12,812 nucleotides of DNA, from assembly GCA_947381875.1 (NCBI GenBank), contig CANCXY010000076.1, forward strand, positions 1 through 12,812, given 5' to 3'. The first letter of the stretch is position 1, and each line of letters starts with the position of its first letter. This document shows, one piece after another, positions 6,634 through 12,760 of the stretch. The position numbers and the translations under genes are program-made. Below the pieces are notes generated by a model. The model saw nothing but the letters and a program-made list of their open reading frames with translations, was not told the DNA's origin and made no database searches. Origin of the DNA: an uncultured Clostridia bacterium. Lineage in GTDB: Bacteria; Bacillota; Clostridia; Oscillospirales; Ruminococcaceae.

Positions 6634-6690
6634 GGGATGTTGGTTCGTTTATTTTCCCGCCCGCAGGGTGGGGACAAAGAATCCAGTGGT
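6634..6690 (-). repeat. R2-like remnant, copy F
   Basis: The core TTTTCCCGCCCGCAGGGTGG (6652-6671) is nearly the same as the centre of copy B (8617-8640). Read on the minus strand it continues to ACGAA, as do other copies. The outer repeats are not clear, so it may be truncated. It fills the 71-base gap between the permease stop and the YhfC-like start. Confidence 0.45.
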
Positions 6691-6704
6691 TAAGAGGTAT
6701 CACT

Positions 6705-7586
6705 ATGGAAGAACTTTTGAAGTTGGATATCAGCGGCGCGCACAGCGCCCTTGTCAGCCTGTCCATTACGGCAGGCATATTGACAATACTCCCGCTCCTC
6801 TGTGCGTTCGGCTGGAAAAAGCGGTGCGGGAAAGCCGTGTCGTTCAAGCCGCTGTTGATTGGGGCGGCGGGGTTCCTGGTATCCGCGCGGGTACTGGAAC
6901 TGGGCGTGCATATGGTGTGTATCGTGATGGATAACCCCGTCTCACGCTTTATCAACGGGAACACGCTCGCCTATATGCTCTATGGCGCGCTGATGGCGGG
7001 CATCTTTGAGGAATGCGGCAGATATGTTGTCATCAAATTCCTCATGAAAAAGAACAAAACGCGGGAAAATATGGTCATGTACGGCATCGGCCACGGCGGC
7101 ATTGAGGTGTGGGCGATTACCCTGATGGGGATGATGAGCCTGTTAGCGGTTGCGTCGGCGCTTGTAAACGGCGGTATAGCAGCGGCGCTGCCGGTGCTGG
7201 GCCTCACGGGGGAAGTGCCGGAAGAATTGGCGGGTTCCGCGGCGGCTGTTATCCTTTCGGCGGCCAATTTCAGCGCGGTTGGAGGCGTTTTGTCCGTGCT
7301 GGAACGCGTGGGGGCTATGGCGGTGCATATCGCGTTCACTGTTATCGTCGCCTATGGGGTGATGAAGGGAGAAAAACGGTATCTGCCGCTGGCGGTCCTG
7401 GGACATGCCGCCGTTGACGCCCTTCCGGCGCTCTACCAGCGGGGCGCGGTGTCGATGATTGTTTCCGAATTATGGCTGTTTGCCTGGGTGGCTGGTTTGG
7501 CGGTCTGGGCGGTGAAGCTGTATAAAAAGATGCCCTCCGGAACGCCAGCGGACGCCGCAAGCCCGGCGACGCCTTATCCTTCATAA
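6705..7586 (+). CDS. YhfC-family integral membrane protein, putative intramembrane protease
   Basis: The 293-residue protein has about 7-8 hydrophobic helices and the YhfC family motifs. EECGR (E102, E103, R106) fits the EExxR motif of glutamic-type CAAX/ABI-like intramembrane proteases. GHGGIE (129-134) and the downstream H208 and HAAVD (H234, D238) fit the other conserved polar sites. All key polar residues appear intact, so activity is plausible, but no substrate is known. The ATG at 6705 follows AAGAGG; the frame is open upstream into the permease gene but in a different reading frame. It is probably the third gene of the ABC operon. Membrane proteases of this broad class often accompany peptide exporters and may process or confer immunity to the exported molecule; here that is inference, as no precursor peptide is visible. 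Confidence 0.83.
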   Translation: MEELLKLDISGAHSALVSLSITAGILTILPLLCAFGWKKRCGKAVSFKPLLIGAAGFLVSARVLELGVHMVCIVMDNPVSRFINGNTLAYMLYGALMAGIFEECGRYVVIKFLMKKNKTRENMVMYGIGHGGIEVWAITLMGMMSLLAVASALVNGGIAAALPVLGLTGEVPEELAGSAAAVILSAANFSAVGGVLSVLERVGAMAVHIAFTVIVAYGVMKGEKRYLPLAVLGHAAVDALPALYQRGAVSMIVSELWLFAWVAGLAVWAVKLYKKMPSGTPADAASPATPYPS

Positions 7587-7593
7587 ATGTTCC

Positions 7594-7619
7594 TGCGCCC
7601 ATACGCATGTATGGGCGCA
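7594..7619. terminator. Hairpin after the YhfC-like gene
   Basis: TGCGCCCATAC (7594-7604) and GTATGGGCGCA (7609-7619) form a perfect 11-bp stem with the tetraloop GCAT, 8 bases after the stop codon. Only a weak TATTAAAGTTT follows, so it may be a weak terminator or a 3'-end stabiliser of the operon. Confidence 0.55.
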
Positions 7620-7634
7620 TATTAAAGTTTCCGT

Positions 7635-7699
7635 CCACCCTTTTCAAAGGGTGGCGGATTCCAAAGGCAGAGCCTTTGGCCGGTCCAGCGGGACGCTGG
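7635..7699 (-). repeat. R1 modular hairpin repeat, copy 3
   Basis: Read on the minus strand, the palindromes are CCAGCG/CGCTGG (7699-7685), CCAAAGGC/GCCTTTGG (7679-7661) followed by AATCCGCC, and CCACCCTTT/AAAGGGTGG (7654-7635). The module order and linkers match R1, with different stem sequences. The first palindrome starts immediately after the TAG of the histidine-kinase-like gene, so the repeat is its 3' untranslated region and could act as a terminator. Confidence 0.62.
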
Positions 7700-8401
7700 C
7701 TATAATGGCAGGTCGCACACGCCGGAGAGCTGCACATACAGGGCGCTGAACCTGTCGGCGGCGTAGCCGGGCGGGGGCGCGGGCGGGCCGGGCGGGCATA
7801 CGGGCAGGCTCAAAGACGCAAATACGCCGCCCGCCCCTGCTGTCCCCCGCAGAAATCTTCCGCCGCACCACGCCGCGTATCGGCGCACCAGGGCGAGGCC
7901 CAGGGCGTCCGCGCCGGCGGGGGCGGGCAGCACCCCGGCGCTGTCGGGTGCGGCGCGGCGTGTGACGATCAGGCGCGCCGTGCCTTTCGCCGCCGCGAGC
8001 CGCACCGATACCACCGGGCGCTCCCCGCCGCCCGCGAGCGCCTCCGCAAGCAGACTGCCCAGTGCCGCCGCGAAAAACTGCGGATGTCCGGGCGTCCAGA
8101 CGGCCCCCCTGGGCCACACGGGCACAAAATGTGCGAACCGGCACACGTCCGCCGCCGCCCGCACATAGGCCGCGCACTGCCGCGAAAGGCACAACGGAAC
8201 AGGCCGCGCTTTCTCCAGCGCCGCCAGCGCCCCCGCGTTCTCCGCCAGACGCAATACGCGGTACGCCGCCCGCGCCATCCCGTCCAGCGCCGCTTCCCCG
8301 CCCGCCGGTCCGCCCGCCGCTGCCCGCCGCGCCGCCGGAAACAGCGCCAGAAGCTCCGCCGCTTCTTCCCGCAGCAGCGCGGGCAGTGTGTCTGCCGCCA
8401 T
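7700..8401 (-). CDS. Histidine-kinase-like (GHKL) ATPase domain protein
   Basis: The 233-residue protein ends in a recognisable GHKL ATP-binding fold: an N-box-like LGSLLAEALAG (about 114-124), a clear G2 box ADALGLALVRRYAAWCGGRF (about 165-183), and GTAGAGGVFASLSLPV (187-201). The N-terminal part (about 1-62) is helical and alanine/arginine-rich and could correspond to a dimerisation helix, but the expected phosphoacceptor histidine is not visible (RAAYRVLRLAENAG), and the N-box lacks its metal-binding asparagine. No membrane segment or adjacent response regulator was found. It may be a degenerate kinase or an anti-sigma-like regulator. The ATG at 8401 has AAGGGGGG upstream. The proline-rich linker (about 203-212) and very high GC are notable. 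Longer upstream frames run through the R1 repeat and are not real. Confidence 0.72.
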   Translation of the reverse strand: MAADTLPALLREEAAELLALFPAARRAAAGGPAGGEAALDGMARAAYRVLRLAENAGALAALEKARPVPLCLSRQCAAYVRAAADVCRFAHFVPVWPRGAVWTPGHPQFFAAALGSLLAEALAGGGERPVVSVRLAAAKGTARLIVTRRAAPDSAGVLPAPAGADALGLALVRRYAAWCGGRFLRGTAGAGGVFASLSLPVCPPGPPAPPPGYAADRFSALYVQLSGVCDLPL

Positions 8402-8420
8402 TGTGCTTCCCCCCTTTTTG

Positions 8421-8545
8421 TTGGGCTGCCGCCCAAACCTGCCCAGGGGCGCCGCCCCTGGACCCCGCCGGGCTGCCGCCCAGACCTGTCCAGAGGCGCT
8501 GCCTCTGGACTCCGCCAAAGGGACGCAGTCCCTTTGGAATCCCAT
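8421..8545 (+). repeat. R1 modular hairpin repeat, copy 2
   Basis: Five palindromes occur in order: TTGGGC/GCCCAA (8421-8436), CCAGGGGC/GCCCCTGG (8443-8461), GGGC/GCCC (8470-8481), CCAGAGGC/GCCTCTGG (8490-8508) and CCAAAGGGA/TCCCTTTGG (8515-8537). Linkers are AACCTG, ACCCCGCC, AGACCTG and ACTCCGCC, and the unit ends AATCCCAT. It matches copy 1 module by module, with compensated stem changes. It lies just upstream of the histidine-kinase-like gene, in the opposite orientation to copy 3. Confidence 0.77.
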
Positions 8546-8548
8546 CAT

Positions 8549-8571
8549 GGGCAAAAACTGCGTTTTTGCCC
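8549..8571. other. Perfect 10-bp hairpin at the R1 end
   Basis: GGGCAAAAAC (8549-8558) and GTTTTTGCCC (8562-8571) pair perfectly around TGC. It lies directly after R1 copy 2, between divergent genes. A similar position after copy 1 holds only a T-rich remnant. It is not followed by a T-tract. Confidence 0.5.
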
Positions 8572-8583
8572 GCCATATGTTAA

Positions 8584-8673
8584 GAAGTGTCCAAAGCGTG
8601 GGGGCGTTTTCCGTGAATTTCCCCGCCCGCAGGGTGGGGAAATTCACAACAACTCCTTGTTTTGGCCACTCCT
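8584..8673 (-). repeat. R2 palindromic element, copy B (90 bp)
   Basis: The ends are GAAGTGTCCAAAGCG (8584-8598) and TTGGCCACTCCTG (8661-8673), an imperfect inverted pair. The centre is a 16-bp hairpin with triloop GCA: GTGAATTTCCCCGCCC (8613-8628) with GGGTGGGGAAATTCAC (8632-8647). On the minus strand the stem is followed by GGAAAAC, as in other copies, which sets the orientation. Confidence 0.72.
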
Positions 8674-8762
8674 GTGTATTGTGTGCAGGGGGTGCGCTGG
8701 CTATGTATGGGCATGTTTTGCGTAAATTTTTTGTTAAAACGTTATCAAATTGCATTACCCCC

Positions 8763-8791
8763 TTGCAGAACGGGAAATTTTGGGGTACAAT
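8763..8791 (+). promoter_or_regulatory. Promoter of gap
   Basis: TTGCAG (8763-8768) and TACAAT (8786-8791) are separated by 17 bases. The predicted start near 8798 gives a leader of about 55 bases. The AT-rich stretch upstream (8725-8757) could act as an UP-type element. Confidence 0.75.
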
Positions 8792-8852
8792 GTGAGTAGA
8801 GAGTTGGGTGCATGCCGCGCCCGATGAAATCATTAGGGAGGATGTTGCTATT

Positions 8853-9863
8853 ATGGTTAGAGTTGCTATCAATGGTTTTGGCCGCATTGGCCGTCTGGCG
8901 TTCCGTCAGATGTTTGGCGCGGAAGGGTATGAGATCGTCGCGATTAACGACCTCACCAGCCCGAAGATGCTTGCCCACCTGCTGAAATATGACACCGCGC
9001 AGGGCCGCTATGACGGTCATACCGTTGAGTCCGATGAGAATTCCATCACCGTGGATGGGAAGAAGATCGAGATCCTCGCCGAGAAGGATCCGAAGAACCT
9101 GCCTTGGGCGAAAATCGGCGTGGATGTCGTGCTGGAATGCACTGGCTTCTTCGCGTCGAAGGAGAAATCCCAGGCGCATATCGACGCGGGCGCGCGCAAG
9201 GTCGTTATCTCCGCGCCGGCTGGCAAGGATCTGCCCACCATCGTTTACAGCGTGAACGAGAAGACACTGAAAGCAGAGGATACCATCATTTCCGCCGCTT
9301 CCTGCACCACCAACTGCTTGGCCCCGATGGCTAAGGCGCTGAACGACGCGTTCCCCATCCAGAGCGGCATCATGACGACCGTCCACGCCTACACCGGCGA
9401 CCAGATGATCCTCGACGGCCCGCACCGCAAGGGCGACCTGCGCCGCGCGCGTGCCGGCGCTTCCAACATCGTGCCCAACAGCACAGGCGCCGCGAAGGCT
9501 ATCGGCCTCGTAATCCCCGAACTGAACGGCAAACTGATCGGCTCCGCCCAGCGCGTACCTGTCTTCACCGGCTCCACCACGATTCTGGTGGCCGTCGTGA
9601 AGGGCAAGGACGTTACCCCGGAGAGCGTCAACGCCGCTATGAAGGCGCAGGCCAGCGAGAGCTTCGGCTACAATGAGGACCCGATCGTTTCTTCCGACGT
9701 GATCGGCATCCGCTATGGCAGCCTGTTCGATTCCACCCAGACGATGGTCGCCAAGCTGGACGACGACACCTATCAGGTGCAGGTCGTCTCCTGGTACGAC
9801 AACGAGAACAGCTACACCAGCCAGATGGTGCGCACCATCAAGTATTTCGCGGAACTGGCGTAA
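8853..9863 (+). CDS. gap: Glyceraldehyde-3-phosphate dehydrogenase, type I
   Basis: The 336-residue cytosolic glycolytic enzyme oxidises glyceraldehyde 3-phosphate to 1,3-bisphosphoglycerate with NAD. The Rossmann motif INGFGRIGR is at residues 6-14. D33 in INDLTS, with LDGPHRKGD, fits the NAD-preferring GapA type rather than the NADP-type GapB. The catalytic cysteine is C151 in SAASCTTNCLAP and the general base is H178 in TTVHAYTGD. The chain ends with the WYDNENSYTSQMVRT segment common to the family. The ATG at 8853 has GGGAGG upstream; an in-frame ATG at 8808 would add 15 residues but has no good site. It stands alone between its own promoter and terminator, without the usual pgk-tpi partners or a CggR gene. 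Confidence 0.98.
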   Translation: MVRVAINGFGRIGRLAFRQMFGAEGYEIVAINDLTSPKMLAHLLKYDTAQGRYDGHTVESDENSITVDGKKIEILAEKDPKNLPWAKIGVDVVLECTGFFASKEKSQAHIDAGARKVVISAPAGKDLPTIVYSVNEKTLKAEDTIISAASCTTNCLAPMAKALNDAFPIQSGIMTTVHAYTGDQMILDGPHRKGDLRRARAGASNIVPNSTGAAKAIGLVIPELNGKLIGSAQRVPVFTGSTTILVAVVKGKDVTPESVNAAMKAQASESFGYNEDPIVSSDVIGIRYGSLFDSTQTMVAKLDDDTYQVQVVSWYDNENSYTSQMVRTIKYFAELA

Positions 9864-9880
9864 GCGCATAACAAAACTGG

Positions 9881-9918
9881 CGCTCCTGCTCCTTTTTCGG
9901 GGCAGGAGCGTCTTTTTT
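9881..9918 (+). terminator. Rho-independent terminator of gap
   Basis: CGCTCCTGCTCC (9881-9892) pairs with GGGGCAGGAGCG (9899-9910), with one GU pair, around TTTTTC. TCTTTTTT follows directly. It starts 17 bases after the stop codon. Confidence 0.93.
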
Positions 9919-9939
9919 CACAAAAACGGAATCCATTTT

Positions 9940-9974
9940 GCCTGTTTCCCCCGCCTTCGGCGGGGGAAACAGGC
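9940..9974. repeat. Solo hairpin resembling the R2 centre
   Basis: GCCTGTTTCCCCCGCC (9940-9955) and GGCGGGGGAAACAGGC (9959-9974) form a perfect 16-bp stem with a 3-base loop. The TTTCCCC/GGGGAAA core is that of R2, but no terminal repeats flank it and no T-tract follows, so it is not a second terminator. Confidence 0.6.
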
Positions 9975-10025
9975 AGGGTCTATCCGCGCTAAATTGCAAA
10001 AATTCATTTCCATTTGAAATCGCGG

Positions 10026-10054
10026 TTGAACAATCCGCGCGAATGGATTATAAT
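10026..10054 (+). promoter_or_regulatory. Promoter of the SGNH hydrolase operon
   Basis: TTGAAC (10026-10031) and a consensus TATAAT (10049-10054) are separated by 17 bases. The start is predicted near 10061, giving an unusually long leader of about 200 bases that begins with an R2-like sequence. Confidence 0.85.
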
Positions 10055-10063
10055 ATAGAATGC

Positions 10064-10140
10064 GGAGTGTGCCCAGCAGGATATCCCTCTGCCCGCAGGG
10101 TGAGGAATGCACGGAAATCTCTTTGCAGCTCTGATGCACC
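10064..10140 (+). repeat. R2-like element, degenerate copy E
   Basis: It begins GGAGTGTGCCC (10064-10074) and ends GATGCACC (10133-10140). The central palindrome is weak (CCCTCTGCCC with GGGTGAGG, around 10085-10105) and is followed by GCACGGAAATCTC as in copy C. A second right-half-like sequence, ATACGGAAATATCTTCGCGG, lies at 10161-10180, so the leader may hold parts of two copies. Confidence 0.45.
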
Positions 10141-10260
10141 CGAATGCTCAGGCGGGGTATATACGGAAATATCTTCGCGGTTTGAACTTTCCCGCTTTCG
10201 GACGTTAGAGTGTATACGATTCCAATTTTATCCAATCATGATAGAGAGGGGGCGGCGCGT

Positions 10261-11667
10261 ATGGAGCCAAACAGATCCAGGCAGAGTAAGCCTGCACGGC
10301 CAGACGTGCGCGCACGCGCGGCGCAGATCGAGCAGCAGCTTCGCAGTGCCCCCCGCCCCGACGCTCCGGCAGATACGCCGCGCGGTCAGAGCGCTTCCGC
10401 GCGTCCCGGCGGGGCGTGGTTCGATTTCGACCAGGAACCCCCGCGCGCCGCACGGCCAAGCCCGTCCCCGCGTCCGCAGGGTACGCCGCGCCAAAACAGC
10501 GCGCCGCGTTCCGGCACATCATCCCGCGCCAGCGGCACACCCACGCGCCGCGCCCAGGCTCCCGTCCGCTTTGACGACGCCCCGCGCCAGGATAACGCGC
10601 CGCCCCGCGCCAGCAGCGCGCACCGTGCCCAAGCACCCGTGCGTTTTGACGACGTGCCGCGCCGCGAACCGGACGCATTCGGGGATTTTGATTTGCCGGA
10701 CGCACCCGTTATGGCCCCACGCCCACGCCCGGAAACAGGGCGCGGGCGGACAGCGCATTCCGGCGGACGGCGCAGGCGGCGCAGCATGCCCGCCAGCATG
10801 TTCTTCCTGCTCTCGGCGGCGTTTATCCTGACTGTCTCATGGGGCATCACAGCGCTGATCGAGCTGCCCGCCAAACGGGCGGAGGAGAAGCAGCGGGCGG
10901 AGGACCAGGCACAGACAGCCCCTGTCGCGCCGGAGGGCGAGATTGGCCCCGTAAAGAGCGCAAACACGGCGTATACGCCCATCAGCGCCGCCATTGTGGC
11001 GCAGCCGGAAAACGGGCGCGTGGAGATGAGCTACTTTGACAACGCGCTGTTCATCGGCGACTCGCTGACGCGCGGTTTCGAGGAATACACCAGCGGCTTC
11101 CCCAACGCGCATTACGCGGCTTATATCGGGGCGGGGCCGCGCCAGTTCATGGAAGGGCTTGTCCAGAACCGGGCGGGCGAGCAGGTGGCGGCGATTGATG
11201 AGATACTGGCCGCCGCGCCCCGCAAGGTCTATATGCTGCTGGGCACAAACGCGCTGCCGACGCTCACCGATGATGCGTTCCTGAAATACTACGGCGACCT
11301 GCTGGACTTCCTGCTCCCGCAGCTCCCGGCGGATACCGTCTACTATATCCAGGCCATCCCGCCCGCCATTGCGGAAAAGATGGACGGGGATGAAAACTTC
11401 TCGCGGGAACGCATCCAGGCGATCAACGAACGCCTGGCGCGGATGGCGTTCGAGCGCGGGATTGCGTTCCTGGACCTGTACAGCGCGCTTGCTGACGACA
11501 CGGGCGCGCTGCGTGCCGATATCGCGTCAGGCGATATCCATCTGAACAACGCCGGGTACAGCCTGTGGCGCGAATTCCTGATAACGCACACAGTATATAG
11601 AAAGGACAACCCGTACCTGCCCGGTTCGCCCTGCTATGATGCTTTATTTACACCGGGCACAACATGA
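10261..11667 (+). CDS. Membrane-anchored SGNH/GDSL hydrolase with disordered cytoplasmic tail
   Basis: The 468-residue protein has three parts. Residues 1-179 are basic, rich in Pro/Arg/Ala and probably disordered in the cytoplasm; RAQAPVRFDD[AV]PR occurs at 97-109 and 122-134. A transmembrane helix follows (about 180-202), and an outside domain of the SGNH/GDSL esterase type covers about 260-465. Block I is FIGDSLTRG with catalytic Ser268. Block II is near YIGAGPRQF and block III is LLGTNALP. The final block reads SGDIHLNNAGY, with D425 only two residues before H427, one short of the usual D-x-x-H. Such enzymes often remove acyl groups from glycans or peptidoglycan; the substrate is unknown. 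The ATG at 10261 has GAGAGGGGG upstream. Its stop overlaps an ATG of the next frame, and a paralogue follows. Confidence 0.82.
   Translation: MEPNRSRQSKPARPDVRARAAQIEQQLRSAPRPDAPADTPRGQSASARPGGAWFDFDQEPPRAARPSPSPRPQGTPRQNSAPRSGTSSRASGTPTRRAQAPVRFDDAPRQDNAPPRASSAHRAQAPVRFDDVPRREPDAFGDFDLPDAPVMAPRPRPETGRGRTAHSGGRRRRRSMPASMFFLLSAAFILTVSWGITALIELPAKRAEEKQRAEDQAQTAPVAPEGEIGPVKSANTAYTPISAAIVAQPENGRVEMSYFDNALFIGDSLTRGFEEYTSGFPNAHYAAYIGAGPRQFMEGLVQNRAGEQVAAIDEILAAAPRKVYMLLGTNALPTLTDDAFLKYYGDLLDFLLPQLPADTVYYIQAIPPAIAEKMDGDENFSRERIQAINERLARMAFERGIAFLDLYSALADDTGALRADIASGDIHLNNAGYSLWREFLITHTVYRKDNPYLPGSPCYDALFTPGTT
10549..10662 (+). repeat. In-frame direct repeat in the SGNH hydrolase tail
   Basis: Two 39-base units (10549-10587 and 10624-10662) with a 75-base period encode RAQAPVRFDDAPR and RAQAPVRFDDVPR. 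The DNA differs mostly at third codon positions, so the peptide has been kept while the bases drifted. Related acidic-aromatic spots are WFDFD (53-57) and GDFDLPD (141-147). Confidence 0.7.
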
Positions 11668-11684
11668 TTCGGTGGGAGGAGAGT

Positions 11685-12650
11685 ATGAACAAAACAGATA
11701 CGCGCCGGGACGGGGCGCTTGCGGTACAAATCAGCCTGATTGTGGTGCTGATATTGCTTGTGTTAGCCATTTCATATGTGATTGTCTGCCTGGCCTATGG
11801 GGATTCGGTGCTGACCGCGCTGGCACACCTGCTGCCGCCTATGGCGGCGGAGGAAATAGAGGACGACAGCGGGCCGGAGGAACAGGAAATCGTGCCCTTT
11901 GTCTCGCAGGGGGCGGGCGCGGTGGCCTGGAATACAGGGGAGCGGATTGGCGGCCCGCGCACCGGCGTGACGGACGCCGACGCGCGAATTCTGGCCGCCC
12001 CGGCCAATGGGCGCGTCTCCGACGACTATTTCCGCGACGCGCTGTTTATCGGCGATTCCGTCACACAGGGCTTTGGGGCCTATGACGCATACAAGGACTG
12101 GATGCGGGTGTGTGCCTATAAGGGCGTAAACCCGCAGATGATTTTAGAAAACTATGTAGGGAAACGACCGGACGAGACGGAAATTGAGATGTGGGACGAC
12201 ATCAACACCCAGCAGGATGTCGCCAACATCTATATCCTGTTCGGGGCCAACGCGCTTTTGCAGCAGTCGGACGAAGCCTTCCTCAAATACTACAGCGACC
12301 TGCTCGACAAGGTGAGCGCGCGGTTCCCGACGGTGCCCATCTATGTGCAGAGCCTCACGCCCACCACCCAGGAGCGCGGGCAGCGTCAGCCGAACCTTGC
12401 GCGCGACCACCTGAAAGAAGTCAACAACGCCGTGGCGCAGATGGCCGTGAGCAAGGGCATGATCTACATTGACCTGTGGGAGGCGCTGGCGGACGAAAAC
12501 GGCTATCTGCGCGCTGACCTTTCCGGCGATGGCCTGCACCTGCGCGACGGCTCCAAATACCGCGTCTGGCTCGACTACCTCGCCACACATACCGTCTACA
12601 GCGCGCACAACGCGCCCTTCGCTCTTACAGCAGAGGGACCGTATACCTGA
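11685..12650 (+). CDS. Membrane-anchored SGNH/GDSL hydrolase, second paralogue
   Basis: The 321-residue protein has a short basic N-terminus, one transmembrane helix (about 12-38), an acidic linker (EEIEDDSGPEEQE) and an extracellular SGNH/GDSL domain. Block I is FIGDSVTQG with Ser125, block III is LFGANALL, and the final block GDGLHL gives the standard D282-x-x-H285. Sequences such as FLKYYSDLLD and the C-terminal THTVY match the first protein closely (FLKYYGDLLD, THTVY), so the two are tandem duplicates with different N-termini. The ATG at 11685 has a perfect GGAGGAG five bases upstream. The alternative ATG at 11664 overlaps the previous stop (ATGA) but has no binding site. The pair is probably one operon. 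The target is likely a cell-surface acylated glycan; this is inference. Confidence 0.84.
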   Translation: MNKTDTRRDGALAVQISLIVVLILLVLAISYVIVCLAYGDSVLTALAHLLPPMAAEEIEDDSGPEEQEIVPFVSQGAGAVAWNTGERIGGPRTGVTDADARILAAPANGRVSDDYFRDALFIGDSVTQGFGAYDAYKDWMRVCAYKGVNPQMILENYVGKRPDETEIEMWDDINTQQDVANIYILFGANALLQQSDEAFLKYYSDLLDKVSARFPTVPIYVQSLTPTTQERGQRQPNLARDHLKEVNNAVAQMAVSKGMIYIDLWEALADENGYLRADLSGDGLHLRDGSKYRVWLDYLATHTVYSAHNAPFALTAEGPYT

Positions 12651-12655
12651 TTTCC

Positions 12656-12746
12656 GGGGCGTGTCCGCATCGCGGAGCCACTGCCGTTGTATTTCCCCGC
12701 CCTACGGGCGGGGAAATACACGAAAACCCCCGCTTTGGCCACCCCC
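12656..12746 (+). repeat. R2 palindromic element, copy D (91 bp)
   Basis: The ends are GGGGCGTGTCC (12656-12666) and TTTGGCCACCCCC (12734-12746), an imperfect inverted pair. The centre is a perfect 15-bp hairpin with triloop TAC: TGTATTTCCCCGCCC (12688-12702) with GGGCGGGGAAATACA (12706-12720), followed by CGAAAAC. It starts 6 bases after the stop of the second SGNH gene, where no ordinary T-tract terminator is seen. Confidence 0.72.
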
Positions 12747-12760
12747 GCGTTGCGGTTTTG

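Noticed and set aside
7644..8576. 310-codon minus-strand frame overlapping the GHKL gene
   Set aside because: Its translation is low-complexity Gly/Ala/Arg and it runs through both R1 repeats. The other frame holds the recognisable G2 box.
8745..9869. 374-codon open frame antisense to gap
   Set aside because: It is the mirror of a highly conserved GAPDH gene in GC-rich DNA. It has no recognisable domain and includes the gap promoter and terminator side sequences.
9940..9974. Second gap terminator
   Set aside because: The stem is strong, but there is no T-tract on either strand, and a complete terminator already lies at 9881-9918. The sequence matches the R2 centre instead.
10210..10260. GTG start at 10210 for the first SGNH protein
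   Set aside because: The added residues do not improve the protein and there is no ribosome binding site, while the ATG at 10261 has a purine-rich site at suitable distance.
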